In this document: positions 10,482 through 21,201 of the stretch, one piece after another
Position numbering within the stretch: the stretch's first letter is position 1
Layout: each line of letters starts with the position of its first letter
Assembly (NCBI RefSeq): GCF_012222965.1
Contig: NZ_CP038241.1
Coordinates: 186,001 to 250,000 of the forward strand
Length of the DNA: 64,000 bases
Reading direction: 5' to 3'
From: Allofrancisella inopinata
GTDB lineage: Bacteria; Pseudomonadota; Gammaproteobacteria; Francisellales; Francisellaceae
The notes under the pieces: generated by a model
Seen by the model: the letters and a program-made list of their open reading frames with translations, nothing else
What the model was told of the DNA's origin: nothing
The model's database searches: none
Program-made: the position numbers and the translations under genes

Positions 10482-11375
10482 ATGTCTAATGCTAGAGAAA
10501 TACGTTCCAAAGTACAGAGTGTGAAAAATACACAAAAAATCACTGGTGCTATGGAATTGGTAGCAGCTAGTAAGATGAGAGGAGCGATCGTTAAGATGAA
10601 TAACGTGCGCCCTTATGTAGATTGTGCTAATACAATTATTAAAAATGTTGTAGCAGCTAGTATTGATTATCCTAATCCTTATTTGTTTGAAAGAGAAGTT
10701 AAAAGAGTTGGCTATATAGTTACTTCTACAGATAGAGGGCTATGCGGTGGTCTAAACATTAACCTTTTTAAACATGTTCTAAAAGACATTAAGAAACATC
10801 TTGATGATAGAATTGAGGTGGATATATGTGTTATAGGATCTAAAGCAGAGACTTTCTTTAGGAAGTTAAAAGGCGTTAATGTTGTAGCTGTTGCTCACTA
10901 CAATGACAAAGATTTAGAAACTAGTATTAGAATGGTTTCTGGAGCTGTGAAAGTAATGCTCGATAAGTTCACAAATAGTGAAATTGATAAATTATATTTA
11001 TCTAGTAACCAGTTTATTGGCACAATAAAACAAAAGCCAAGGCAACAAGTATTACTTCCGATACAAGATGTGCTTACACAAGAGCAAAAAGCAGATGACA
11101 AAGATGTATCCAAAGGACATTGGGACTATATTTATGAAAGAGATATAGAGGAAGTTCTAAACGCTTTATGTATGAGGTATATAGAAGCCCAAGTTAGAGG
11201 TGCAATACTAGAAAATGCGGCATGTGAGCAAGCTGCACGTATGTTGGCTATGAAAAATGCTACAGATAATGCAAGTGATATTATTGATCAACTAAAATTA
11301 GATTATAACAAAGTAAGGCAAGCTATGATTACACAAGAGCTTGCAGAGATTTGTTCAGGTGCAGCAGCAGTTTAG
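10482..11375 (+). CDS. atpG: F1 ATP synthase subunit gamma
   Basis: The 297-residue rotor shaft subunit has the conserved N-terminal helix (REIRSKVQSVKNTQKITGAM) and the C-terminal helix with AARMLAMKNATDNA, which together form the coiled coil inside the alpha/beta hexamer. TSTDRGLCGGLN matches the family core. Position between atpA and atpD is canonical. Confidence 0.97.
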   Translation: MSNAREIRSKVQSVKNTQKITGAMELVAASKMRGAIVKMNNVRPYVDCANTIIKNVVAASIDYPNPYLFEREVKRVGYIVTSTDRGLCGGLNINLFKHVLKDIKKHLDDRIEVDICVIGSKAETFFRKLKGVNVVAVAHYNDKDLETSIRMVSGAVKVMLDKFTNSEIDKLYLSSNQFIGTIKQKPRQQVLLPIQDVLTQEQKADDKDVSKGHWDYIYERDIEEVLNALCMRYIEAQVRGAILENAACEQAARMLAMKNATDNASDIIDQLKLDYNKVRQAMITQELAEICSGAAAV

Positions 11376-11389
11376 GAGAGATAAAATAA

Positions 11390-12766
<1,377 letters not shown>

Positions 12767-12778
12767 GGTAAACTTAAT

Positions 12779-13213
12779 ATGTCTAAAAACTATCTAAAAG
12801 TCAGTGTTGTTAGCCCTTCAGGGTCAGTTTTTACAGGCGAAGCTGACATGGTTAGCTTACGTGGTTCTGCTGGTGAAATGGGTATAGCATATGGACATAC
12901 AGAGCTGTTATCAACTATGCCAGCAGGTGTGGTTAATATAAAAAAAGACAGTGATACAGAAGTTTTATATGTATCAGGTGGACTGATAGAGGTTACTCCT
13001 ACTAGAGTTACTATCATGGTTGATGAAATGGAAAGAGCTGAAAATTTGAATCAAGCAGAAGCTGAAAAAGCAAAAACAAGAGCAGAGGACGCTTTAAAAA
13101 ATCCAGATGCATCAAAACTTGATATAGAAGCTGCTCATCAAAGATTAAGAGAGGCTGATGCTCGCTTAAAAGCACTTAACTCTTCTAAAGGGTTATATTA
13201 TTCAAAAGATTAA
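12779..13213 (+). CDS. atpC: F1 ATP synthase subunit epsilon
   Basis: The 144-residue epsilon subunit has an N-terminal beta-sandwich (about 1-88) with the family sequences [10 protein letters not shown] and GHTELL, followed by a C-terminal helical hairpin rich in Ala, Glu and Lys that can inhibit ATP hydrolysis. It closes the operon. No clear stem-loop plus T-run terminator follows; the next 70 bases lead into a chimeric dispersed repeat. Confidence 0.96.
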   Translation: MSKNYLKVSVVSPSGSVFTGEADMVSLRGSAGEMGIAYGHTELLSTMPAGVVNIKKDSDTEVLYVSGGLIEVTPTRVTIMVDEMERAENLNQAEAEKAKTRAEDALKNPDASKLDIEAAHQRLREADARLKALNSSKGLYYSKD

Positions 13214-13328
13214 CTTTTTGTTTTATTAGTTTAGCTAATTACTCTTGAAATAACTCACTAAAAATCATTTTGTATAATTTCAGCTTGCAACAGTCCTTTG
13301 TCTGCACATCAAAAACTTAAATTAGTCA

Positions 13329-14486
13329 CTCACCTTACGTAAAAGATTGTAAGTTTTAAAAAGATATTTAGAATACTGGACATAGGAAAAAATTCTGTTT
13401 TTTAAGAAATGGACAAGGATTTACTAGATATATACACAGACTATCTTATAAGCCAAACTAAGTATGCTACAGCCACAAAATTATCAGATATATTAGATCA
13501 AGAAGTATCACATGACAAAATAACAAGGTTTTTAAACAAGTCAGATTTAACAAGCTTAGAATTTTGGAAATATATAAAGCCTTTAGTTAGAAAACATAAC
13601 AGCGAATACGATGTTCTTTGTTTGGATGATACAATTAGTGAAAAGCCAAGCACAGATGAAAATGATATAGTCTGTTGGCATCACTCTCATGCTAAAAGTG
13701 TTCATGTAAAGGGTATTAATATAGTCTCATGTATGCTTAGTACATCAAACTTATCTATTCCTATAGACTATGAGATAGTGAAAAAGGATGAGCGATATTA
13801 TGATGAAAAAGATAAGCGGTATAAAAGAAGATCTAAAGTTACTAAAAACCAAATGTTTCAAAACATGATAAATCGAGCAGTTATTAATCATGTTAAGTTT
13901 AAATATATTTTGGCAGATAGCTGGTTTTGCTCTAAAGATAATATGAATTTCATACATCATAGATTATCGAAGAAATTTATACTTGGTATGAAGTCAAATA
14001 GAGTTGTTGCCTTGAGTGATTATGCTAGAAAGAGTAAGGATTTTATTAAGCTCTCTGAACTTGATATTGCTGATGGAGAATCTTTAAAGATATGGCTTAA
14101 AGATATGAATTTCCCTGTGCTTTTAACAAAAAAGATTTTCATAAACGAGAACGGTACAAAAGGAATTTTATATCTTGTAACAAATGATTTAGAAATAGAT
14201 TCTAATCAGTTATACCATGACTATCAAAAAAGATGGCAAATAGAGGTTTATCATAAATCAATTAAGCAAAATACTTCTTTATCAGCCTCACCAACTAAAG
14301 TTGAGAAAACTCAAAGAAATCATATTTTTTGCTCATTAGTAGCTTTTTGTAAACTAGAAATGCTTAAGATAAAAACTTCACTAAACCACTTCGCTCTGAA
14401 ATATAAGCTATTAGTTAGATCTAACGCTATTGCTCTTAAGGAGTTATATGAAATTAGAAATTCATAACTAAAATGCGTAAGGTGAG
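13329..14486 (+). mobile_element. Second IS4-type insertion sequence, 7-bp target duplication
   Basis: The element is 1158 bp with 11-bp perfect inverted ends CTCACCTTACG (13329-13339) and its complement (14476-14486). It is flanked by TTAGTCA at 13322-13328 and 14487-14493. It carries one plus-strand transposase. Its ends differ from those of the element at 1936, although the transposases are related and both generate 7-bp duplications. The target was a copy of a dispersed repeat, not a gene. Confidence 0.93.
13409..14467 (+). CDS. IS4-type DDE transposase
   Basis: The 352-residue transposase carries the YREK signature at Y272, R275, E279 and K286, with probable catalytic aspartates D73 (LCLDDTIS) and D170 (ILADSWF). 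It is homologous along its length to the transposase at 1958-3040; shared blocks include VKGINI/VKGINL, YQKRW and EVYH-SIKQN. The frame is intact, so the element may be active. Confidence 0.93.
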   Translation: MDKDLLDIYTDYLISQTKYATATKLSDILDQEVSHDKITRFLNKSDLTSLEFWKYIKPLVRKHNSEYDVLCLDDTISEKPSTDENDIVCWHHSHAKSVHVKGINIVSCMLSTSNLSIPIDYEIVKKDERYYDEKDKRYKRRSKVTKNQMFQNMINRAVINHVKFKYILADSWFCSKDNMNFIHHRLSKKFILGMKSNRVVALSDYARKSKDFIKLSELDIADGESLKIWLKDMNFPVLLTKKIFINENGTKGILYLVTNDLEIDSNQLYHDYQKRWQIEVYHKSIKQNTSLSASPTKVEKTQRNHIFCSLVAFCKLEMLKIKTSLNHFALKYKLLVRSNAIALKELYEIRNS

Positions 14487-14592
14487 TTAGTCATAAACTC
14501 CTTTGTGATAAATGCCCCAATTTATGTTGGAATTTGTATAAATGGTTTAAATTCTTCAGTTGTATAGCCTACTAGGCATAAAAGTGTACTAA

Positions 14593-14624
14593 CTGAAATA
14601 GCTTAAAACCAAGCTATTTCAGTA
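14593..14624. other. Perfect 13-bp hairpin in a 360-bp intergenic gap
   Basis: ACTGAAATAGCTT (14593-14605) and AAGCTATTTCAGT (14612-14624) form a perfect 13-bp stem with a 6-base loop. No T-run follows on the plus strand, so it is not a standard intrinsic terminator. It lies between the IS-split repeat and the F-box/WD40 gene. The next bases (GATTCCGTGGTCAAGCC) resemble half of a palindromic intergenic repeat whose other arm is degraded. The rest of the gap to 14828 is AT-rich; TTGAAA at 14763 and TATAAT at 14784, 15 bp apart, could be a weak promoter for the next gene. Confidence 0.6.
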
Positions 14625-14828
14625 GATTCCGTGGTCAAGCCTGACGAAATTGTGACGTACTACTTTTTAGTATCGTTAGCTATAGTAGCATTAACGGATA
14701 TTGGCATATCTAGAATAATTAAAATAAAGTTATTAAAAAATTAAAATAATTTATACAAAAATTTGAAAAAATTAAACTAATAATATAATATAAAATTAAA
14801 TATTGGGATATATAGAATTGGAAATTTT

Positions 14829-17315
14829 ATGACTGACCATGAGTTTGATGTGTATTGGTATAAAACCTTATCAGTAGTTGTAACAAAACTGTTGCAAAAT
14901 GATTTACAACCTCTAAATAAAAAAGCTATAGAACCTCTGTTTTCTCTAGAAAATGACTATAAAAAGCTGACTACTAAGCCTACAGCAAGTTACAATAAAT
15001 CACGCCAACTTTTAAATGCAATAGCTTATGTAGTAAATAGTAAAGAAAAAAGTGCTCCTGATTTGGCGGAAATACATGAGAATATAAGAGATGAGCTTAA
15101 GTTGCTATACGCTTTGTACGCTCGGCGTTTAAGCAAAAGTCAGCTTATATTCAATAATTATGAAACCTCAAAAGCAGGTTTAAAAGTTAGTAACAAAGAG
15201 AAAGTATTTACAACAAAAAAATTACTAGGCTTGATAGGTGAATATTTGGATCGTTCAAGTTATGAGAGATTTAGAGGAACAAATAAATCAACATATCTAA
15301 ATTTACCTTCTTCAGATGAAAAGTCAGGAGCAGGTTTAAAAGTCAGTAACGGAGAAAAAATATTAATATCAAGAGCATTACTAAGTATGATATGTGATTA
15401 TTTGGATAGTTCAAGTTATGAGAAATTTAGAAGGACAAATAAATCAAAATATCGAAAGTTACCACCTCTACCGCTACTACCAATAAATTACCAAAACTGC
15501 AATATACTAGGTTCTTCTAATTCACAAGATATGGACAGCAATATCTTGATATTGCCAGATGGAAGGGTGGTAGACTATCATTCTGATACTATACGAGTTT
15601 GGGATTTAGACAAACCTAAAAGTCTTGAAAATCCTATCTTGAAAACGTTCCAAGGTATTTTTATTATGAAATTAGATATACTACCAGATGGAAAGATATT
15701 ACTCAACACACGGTCTGAACCATACAAATTAGTTTTGAATTTAGATAGGCCTCTATCTGATGACAATCCTCTGGTGTTAAAAAATGCCCATGAACATATA
15801 ACTATAATATTACCAGATGGAAAAATAGCAAGTGCATGGCAACCACAAAATAATAATGATGTGCTAGCGCGGAATATCCAAGTTTGGGATTTAAAGAAGT
15901 CTATAGATAATACCAACCCTATCTTATTAGAGGGGCATCAAGATAAGGTTTCAGCACTAAATGTATTGGGGGATGGAAAAATAGTAAGCACCTCGAATGA
16001 TAAAACTATACGGGTTTGGGATTTAAACAGCCCCAGAGGTTATGGCACTAACCCTATTGTATTAAGTCACCAGCATAATATTCTAGCATTAAAAATATTG
16101 CCAAATGGTAAAATAGTAAGTCAAACTTTGGGTGATAGAGTGAATAATGGTGCCCCCGACTTTGGTGCACTTAGCCACTATGTTAATATGCGAATTTGGA
16201 GTTTAGGTAAGCCTATAAATTGTATTGAGCTAAGGAATTTAAAAGCCTACAGTGGTTTACTAATGGTGACATTACCAGATGGAAGAGTGGTAGACTATTA
16301 TTCTGATATTATACGAGTTTGGGATTTAGATAAGCCTATAAGCCCAACAAATCCTACCGTGTTTAAATGTCAAGACCAACTTATTTCGGGATTGAAGGTA
16401 GTATCAAATAGAACAATAGTATTCCAAGCATTGGGTGGCAGTATAGGGATTGTGAAGCTAGATGAGCCTATAAGTTTAAAAAACCCTATTGTGTTAAGTA
16501 GAGATCGACATTTAGGCTTGTCCTTTGACAAAATACATGTACTATCAAGTGGAAAAATAATAGGTAAATTAGTAGACAGAATAAACAGAGTAGAGGGAAG
16601 AGACCGAGTTACTATACTGGTTTGGGATGTATACAAGTCTATAAATAACTCCAATCCTATCGTGTTAGTAGATAATAGAAATAGAGTTGGAATAGATAAA
16701 TTTACTTGTGATTTAGTTGGGGTATTACCAGATGAAAGAATCGTAACTTTAAAGATAGAGATATTAGAAATTATCATCCAAATTTGGGATTTATCCAGAC
16801 CTAACAAACCTGTTGAGCTAAAATGCACCAAAAGTATGTTCTATCGGAAGTCAGTAAAAGTATTATTATTACCAAATGGAAAGATATTAAGCATAACGTA
16901 TAACAGCCGTAACGGCGGCGATGTAAGAGTTTGGGGTAGTTCAGATAAAGAACAAAATGTTAAGATTAATCAACAGTTAATACAAGCTGTCATAAATGAA
17001 TACGGAAATAAAGTCAGAAATAGAAAAATATCTTTTGGTTACGCAGGGAAAAGGGTTAATAATGAAATATTACCTGACAATCTTGCAATAGTAATAACCA
17101 AAATTCAGCGTGACGCTAATACTTTAGCTTTATCACCCAACTTATTTATAGAAGCTTTCGCTAAAGAAATAAAATCTCAAACTAGAACTGTAAATAACGA
17201 TGTTAAAAGTACAAAAATTTTGACCTCTAGAGATAGCGATGTTGAACTTTTATATCTAAATCCATTATTTACATTGAAAACACTGTTCGAAACTGACGTT
17301 ATTAAAAATTTCTAA
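14829..17315 (+). CDS. Tandem F-box-like plus WD40 repeat protein
   Basis: The 828-residue protein has a helical N-terminus (about 1-110), two consecutive F-box-like motifs (about 123-160 and 175-212) and a WD40-like beta-propeller region (about 235-705). The F-box-like units share L-(L/I)-x2-I-x2-YLD-x2-SYE-x-F-(R)-x2-TNKS-x-Y-x-L-P. WD signatures (IRVWDL, IQVWDL, MRIWSL, ILVWDV, IQIWDL) start near residues 255, 349, 394, 453, 494, 595 and 650; weaker units lie near 300, 540 and 697. The C-terminal 120 residues are not assigned. F-box plus WD40 is the architecture of eukaryotic SCF ubiquitin-ligase adaptors. No signal peptide is seen. Delivery to a host cell and ubiquitin-ligase hijacking are inference. 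Confidence 0.85.
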   Translation: MTDHEFDVYWYKTLSVVVTKLLQNDLQPLNKKAIEPLFSLENDYKKLTTKPTASYNKSRQLLNAIAYVVNSKEKSAPDLAEIHENIRDELKLLYALYARRLSKSQLIFNNYETSKAGLKVSNKEKVFTTKKLLGLIGEYLDRSSYERFRGTNKSTYLNLPSSDEKSGAGLKVSNGEKILISRALLSMICDYLDSSSYEKFRRTNKSKYRKLPPLPLLPINYQNCNILGSSNSQDMDSNILILPDGRVVDYHSDTIRVWDLDKPKSLENPILKTFQGIFIMKLDILPDGKILLNTRSEPYKLVLNLDRPLSDDNPLVLKNAHEHITIILPDGKIASAWQPQNNNDVLARNIQVWDLKKSIDNTNPILLEGHQDKVSALNVLGDGKIVSTSNDKTIRVWDLNSPRGYGTNPIVLSHQHNILALKILPNGKIVSQTLGDRVNNGAPDFGALSHYVNMRIWSLGKPINCIELRNLKAYSGLLMVTLPDGRVVDYYSDIIRVWDLDKPISPTNPTVFKCQDQLISGLKVVSNRTIVFQALGGSIGIVKLDEPISLKNPIVLSRDRHLGLSFDKIHVLSSGKIIGKLVDRINRVEGRDRVTILVWDVYKSINNSNPIVLVDNRNRVGIDKFTCDLVGVLPDERIVTLKIEILEIIIQIWDLSRPNKPVELKCTKSMFYRKSVKVLLLPNGKILSITYNSRNGGDVRVWGSSDKEQNVKINQQLIQAVINEYGNKVRNRKISFGYAGKRVNNEILPDNLAIVITKIQRDANTLALSPNLFIEAFAKEIKSQTRTVNNDVKSTKILTSRDSDVELLYLNPLFTLKTLFETDVIKNF
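15174..15467 (+). repeat. Tandem duplication encoding the two F-box-like units
   Basis: Two in-frame units of 52 codons follow each other: 15174-15329 (residues 116-167) and 15330 to about 15467 (from residue 168). Both begin AGLKVSN and both contain YLD, SYE, TNKS and a C-terminal LP. Differences between copies are mostly conservative, so the duplication is not recent but both copies seem maintained. Confidence 0.8.
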
Positions 17316-17414
17316 AATAGGATTTTTGGTGGCTGGCTAGATCATCTTTAACCTTGAAACATTTATGAAACTGGTTTAATCTAGCAGTAATCTTTTATTT
17401 ACATTAGTTATAAT

Positions 17415-18818
17415 ATGACAGTCACAAGATTTGCACCAAGTCCGACAGGTTTCTTACATGTAGGTGGTGTTAGAACAGCGCTATTTAGCTGGCTATATGC
17501 TAAAAGAAACAATGGTAAATTTTTATTAAGAATTGAGGATACAGATTTAGAAAGATCTACCCAAGAAGCAGTAGACGCTATTTTAGATGGTATGAGCTGG
17601 TTGGGTTTAAAAAATGATGATCAAGTGTATTATCAAACAAGACGCTTTGATCGATATCATCAAGTTATAGGTGAACTTATAAATCAGGGTAAAGCTTATT
17701 ATTGCAATTGCTCTAAAGAGAGATTGGAAAAGTTAAGAGAGAATCAGCAAGCAAATAATCTAAAAACTGGTTACGATGGAAAATGTAGAAACGCTAACTA
17801 TATTCCTAATCATGGTGAAAGCTTTGTTGTAAGATTTAAAAACCCAGAACAAGGTGTAGTAAGTTGGGATGATGCTGTAAAGGGTAAAATTTCAATAGCT
17901 AACCAAGAGCTTGATGATATGATTATCCAAAGAGCTGATGGCTCGCCAACGTATAATTTTTGTGTAGTTGTTGATGATATGGATATGCAGATTACTCATG
18001 TTATACGTGGTGATGACCATGTGAATAATACTCCTAAGCAGATTAACATTTACCAAGCATTACAAGCTAAGGTGCCAATATTTGCGCATGTGCCGATGAT
18101 ACTAGGCCCAGATGGAACAAAGCTTTCCAAACGTCATGGTGCTGTAAATATTATGCAGTATCGTGAGGATGGCTATTTACCACAAGCTATGCTTAACTAT
18201 CTTGTAAGGTTAGGTTGGTCAAATGGCGATCAAGAAATATTTTCAATCCCTGAAATGATTGACAGTTTTAATCTTGAACACATTAGTGCTTCACCGTCAC
18301 GTTTTGATTTTGAGAAGTTAAAATGGTTAAATAAGCACTACATCAAAGAATCAAAATTTGAGGACATTCAGGCTGAGGTAGAATATCACTTCACCAAAGC
18401 AGGATTGAATCTTTCTAATGGCCCTGATTTAAGAGATTTACTAGCTGTTATGGCAGAAAAAGTTGATACTCTTAAAGAACTTGCTGAAAAGTCTAGTTAC
18501 TTCTATACGCAAGATATAGCTTATGATGAAAATGCACTCAAAAAGCACTTTAAAGCGATTACAGGTGATATTTTGAAAGTTGCCTTGACTAAATTTGAAG
18601 CATTATCTGACCAAGACTGGCAAGAGGAAGCTATATTACACTCTATAATAAGCTCAACAGCAGAAGAATGTGAATGTGGTATGGGTAAAGTTGGTATGCC
18701 TGTAAGAGTTGCTGTGACTGGTTCCGGCCAGTCTCCTGATATTGGTATTACTTTAAAGTTGCTTGGTAAAAATAAGGTGGTCTCAAGGTTAGGTGAAGCT
18801 TTAAAGTTATGTATGTAG
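17415..18818 (+). CDS. gltX: Glutamyl-tRNA synthetase
   Basis: The 467-residue class I aminoacyl-tRNA synthetase charges tRNA-Glu. The HIGH-type motif is HVGG at residues 15-18, and the KMSKS-type loop is KLSKR at 236-240. Length and motifs fit bacterial GluRS; the C-terminal anticodon-binding region has the family segment [16 protein letters not shown] tRNA-Glu gene is present elsewhere in the window at 29212. The gene stands alone between two unusual genes. Confidence 0.97.
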   Translation: MTVTRFAPSPTGFLHVGGVRTALFSWLYAKRNNGKFLLRIEDTDLERSTQEAVDAILDGMSWLGLKNDDQVYYQTRRFDRYHQVIGELINQGKAYYCNCSKERLEKLRENQQANNLKTGYDGKCRNANYIPNHGESFVVRFKNPEQGVVSWDDAVKGKISIANQELDDMIIQRADGSPTYNFCVVVDDMDMQITHVIRGDDHVNNTPKQINIYQALQAKVPIFAHVPMILGPDGTKLSKRHGAVNIMQYREDGYLPQAMLNYLVRLGWSNGDQEIFSIPEMIDSFNLEHISASPSRFDFEKLKWLNKHYIKESKFEDIQAEVEYHFTKAGLNLSNGPDLRDLLAVMAEKVDTLKELAEKSSYFYTQDIAYDENALKKHFKAITGDILKVALTKFEALSDQDWQEEAILHSIISSTAEECECGMGKVGMPVRVAVTGSGQSPDIGITLKLLGKNKVVSRLGEALKLCM

Positions 18819-18868
18819 CTCTTTTGGTGGTGAAATAAAACTATTATAGGCTCATGGCACCTAAAATG

Positions 18869-19915
18869 TTATGCAAAGTCTATGTTGGGGTTGCCTTTTG
18901 GAACATTAAAAATTATTTTTTTAAGTTGGCCAGTTTGAGTAATTAGGTTCATTGGGTGGATATCCCCTTTTGTAAATGGAAATGAAGTTCCTTTCCAGGG
19001 GTCTATCACATAAACTGTTCCTGGTATAAAATTGAAAACGCCATTTTCTTGTAGGCTTATTCCAGTTGTATCATATAAAACAAATGCATGATCTTCATTT
19101 ATTAAACCTACTGGATGCGCGACTCCTTTATTTTTTCTCCTGTTTAACATATGAGCCATAGCAACTGCTTGGTCTCCACAGTTACCAGCACGATAATGTT
19201 TTGTTTTTTGTAAACTTTGTAGGCCTGGATTAAAACCTCCTTTTCTTACTTGATTTATTAATTTTTCAGCTTCTTCTCTAGAAGTTTTTTGATATTGCGC
19301 AAGCCTGTTTTTCCCTATATGATTGGTCCAAGATGGATCTACTCCCGTAGAAGATATTTCTACTTGGTTTATGTAATCATTGAATTCTATTTTTACTCTC
19401 TTGTCTAATGGTTTTTGTAGATATTTTTTTATCGCGTTTACTATAGTTCCGGCTGCTTCTAGTTTTTTATCGTGTTGTTTTTTATTTATATGTTCAATTA
19501 AAGCCTCTACATGTTGTTGCAGTTTTTGATAAACTTGGTCTAAGCTTAGGTTTCTATTACCATCTTTAAAAGTTTCCCATATATTTAAAAATAAAATTTT
19601 TAACAGTTCTGGAGAAACATTTGTGTTTTCAGGTATTTCTAAAAGATTTTTAAGACTACTATTGGTATTAATTCTTTTAGACAGAGCGCTTAACATATGA
19701 GTATTATTATCTCGATACCAAGTAAAATGACGATTAATAGACGAGATAATTATTAGTAATTCTAGAACAGTAAATATATCTGACATATTCATAACACTTT
19801 TATACTTCTTACAGATATTAACCAAATTCTGTAAAAGAAGCTTTTTTCTATTGCTGTTACAAATAGAGGATGCAAAAGAAAGAGTCTCAATTAAGTTGTT
19901 TATCTCATAATTCAT
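18869..19915 (-). CDS. Putative papain/transglutaminase-like cysteine hydrolase (C-H-D)
   Basis: The 348-residue protein is not recognised as a named family. The N-terminal 200 residues are mainly helical. The C-terminal part has three motifs in the order of a papain-fold triad: RAGNCGDQA (Cys246), NEDHAFVLYD (His276) and YVIDPWKG (Asp305). GNC...DHAFV...IDPW is typical of transglutaminase-like hydrolases and deamidases, including several secreted toxins and effectors. No signal peptide or membrane segment is visible. The gene is isolated between gltX and mlaC. A host-directed role is inference. The protein at 37008 has a comparable triad. Confidence 0.75.
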   Translation of the reverse strand: MNYEINNLIETLSFASSICNSNRKKLLLQNLVNICKKYKSVMNMSDIFTVLELLIIISSINRHFTWYRDNNTHMLSALSKRINTNSSLKNLLEIPENTNVSPELLKILFLNIWETFKDGNRNLSLDQVYQKLQQHVEALIEHINKKQHDKKLEAAGTIVNAIKKYLQKPLDKRVKIEFNDYINQVEISSTGVDPSWTNHIGKNRLAQYQKTSREEAEKLINQVRKGGFNPGLQSLQKTKHYRAGNCGDQAVAMAHMLNRRKNKGVAHPVGLINEDHAFVLYDTTGISLQENGVFNFIPGTVYVIDPWKGTSFPFTKGDIHPMNLITQTGQLKKIIFNVPKGNPNIDFA

Positions 19916-20176
19916 GACGGTAAGTTTCGATTTTTAAAGAGGGTAATAATATGTATCAAAATATACAAGGAGAAAATATAATTTGATATGTATTATATTT
20001 AATAAGAGATAGGAGTTTTTGATAAGAGTAGATTTACGTGACTATACTGTTCTAATTAAAACAAGCTCATTTGTTTAAATCCAACTTGCAACGATCCTAT
20101 AAAATACTATCTTTAAAAAGTTAATTTTTTATATTAGAATTTATCAACTAAGTGAAAAGGTTAGAAAACTTAAATT

Positions 20177-20845
20177 ATGTTACGCAAATTTATGATTTTA
20201 ATGGCTTTATTAGCCATAACAATGTCAAGTGCATGGGCTGCTATAGAAAATCCTGTAGATATGTTAAACAATACTATAGTCAAAACTCAAGATAAGCTAA
20301 TCAAAAACGCTGCTGAATATAAACAAGACCCTTATAAACTTTTAGGGTTAGTAGATAAAGAAATTATTCCTATCGTTGCACCAAAAGTTGTAGCTCAACT
20401 TGTAGTTGGCACTGCAAAATGGAAAAAAGCAACCCCTGAAGAACAAAAAGATTTCATCCATTCTGCTACTGAAATGCTGACATTTATGTATGCTAAAAAC
20501 GTTGCGTATGCTGGCAAATATAAAATAAGTTTATTCCCCTTCAATAAAGATGATAGTAGTTGGCAAAAAAAAGCTATAGTTGTAGTAAACGGTAAAATAA
20601 CAAATATTGATAATAACCAAAGTTCTGACTTTGCTGTAAAAATGTTCCAAAAAGATGGTAAATGGCATATTTATGATTTTGATGTTGCTGGAGTAAGTAT
20701 CTTAAAAGCATACCAAGAGCAATTTGCTCCTTACGCAACGGTTCCAGAAATGACCAAAGCGGCTGAAAGAGTTACTACCAATATTAAAAAGAAAAACTAC
20801 CCTAAACTTTTAGATGATAATTATAAACTTCAGAACATAGAATGA
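20177..20845 (+). CDS. mlaC: Phospholipid transport periplasmic protein MlaC
   Basis: The 222-residue protein has a cleavable signal peptide (about 1-21, ending SSAWA) and the MlaC/Ttg2D fold. Family landmarks include the helical PYKLLGLVDKEIIP segment and the strand pair around DGKWHIYDFDVAGVS. It shuttles phospholipids between the outer-membrane MlaA complex and the inner-membrane MlaFEDB transporter. Its stop overlaps the mlaB start by 4 bases (ATGA). The mlaFED genes are not adjacent but lie at 29503-31599 on the other strand. AAAAGG upstream is the likely ribosome binding site. Confidence 0.92.
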   Translation: MLRKFMILMALLAITMSSAWAAIENPVDMLNNTIVKTQDKLIKNAAEYKQDPYKLLGLVDKEIIPIVAPKVVAQLVVGTAKWKKATPEEQKDFIHSATEMLTFMYAKNVAYAGKYKISLFPFNKDDSSWQKKAIVVVNGKITNIDNNQSSDFAVKMFQKDGKWHIYDFDVAGVSILKAYQEQFAPYATVPEMTKAAERVTTNIKKKNYPKLLDDNYKLQNIE

Positions 20846-21135
20846 TAAAGATAACTGATAATATTTGGTCTATTGATACAGAGCTAACTATGGTAAATGT
20901 GCCTAGCGTAGTTAAAAAATACGCTAAGCACTTAGAAAGACTGAAAGGTTCCTGGATTATTGATTTTTCAAACTGTAACAAAATTGATAGTGCTGGATTA
21001 GCACTTATAATTGAGTATATAAAATATGCCAAAAACAATAGTATAAAATTGCAGCTTAAAAACCTTAGTAAAGATACTATTTCACTATCTAAAGTTTATG
21101 GCATAGAAAGTATTTTAGAGCAATACTCTAGCTAG
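20842..21135 (+). CDS. mlaB: STAS-domain protein MlaB
   Basis: The 97-residue STAS domain protein has the anti-sigma-antagonist-type core: WIIDFSNCNKIDSAGLALI, with the serine in DSAG. MlaB binds the MlaF ATPase and regulates the phospholipid transporter. Translation is coupled to mlaC by a 4-base overlap. Identification depends on the domain plus the mlaC context. Confidence 0.88.
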   Translation: MIKITDNIWSIDTELTMVNVPSVVKKYAKHLERLKGSWIIDFSNCNKIDSAGLALIIEYIKYAKNNSIKLQLKNLSKDTISLSKVYGIESILEQYSS

Positions 21136-21201
21136 AATTATAAATTATAGAGGATATCTATAAATTCCAACTATACTTGAGTTTAGAAAACGGAGAAAGA
21201 A

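Larger units (their letters stand above)
13281..14540 (+). repeat. Chimeric MITE-2/MITE-1 copy, split by an IS4-type element
   Basis: The sequence begins with the right end of MITE-2 (CAGCTTGCAACAGTCC, 13281-13296), passes directly into the 3' half of MITE-1 (CTGCACATC onward), and is interrupted at 13329-14486 by an insertion sequence. It resumes at 14487 and runs to the degenerate MITE-1 terminus near 14540. Removing the IS and one 7-bp TTAGTCA copy restores a sequence nearly the same as the chimera at 27763-27856. The surrounding non-coding stretch (14541-14828) is described under the hairpin entry. Confidence 0.85.

Noticed and set aside
16370-16831. 153-codon open frame antisense to the WD40 region
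   Set aside because: It is the mirror of the repeated WD coding sequence and shows repeat-derived peptides only.
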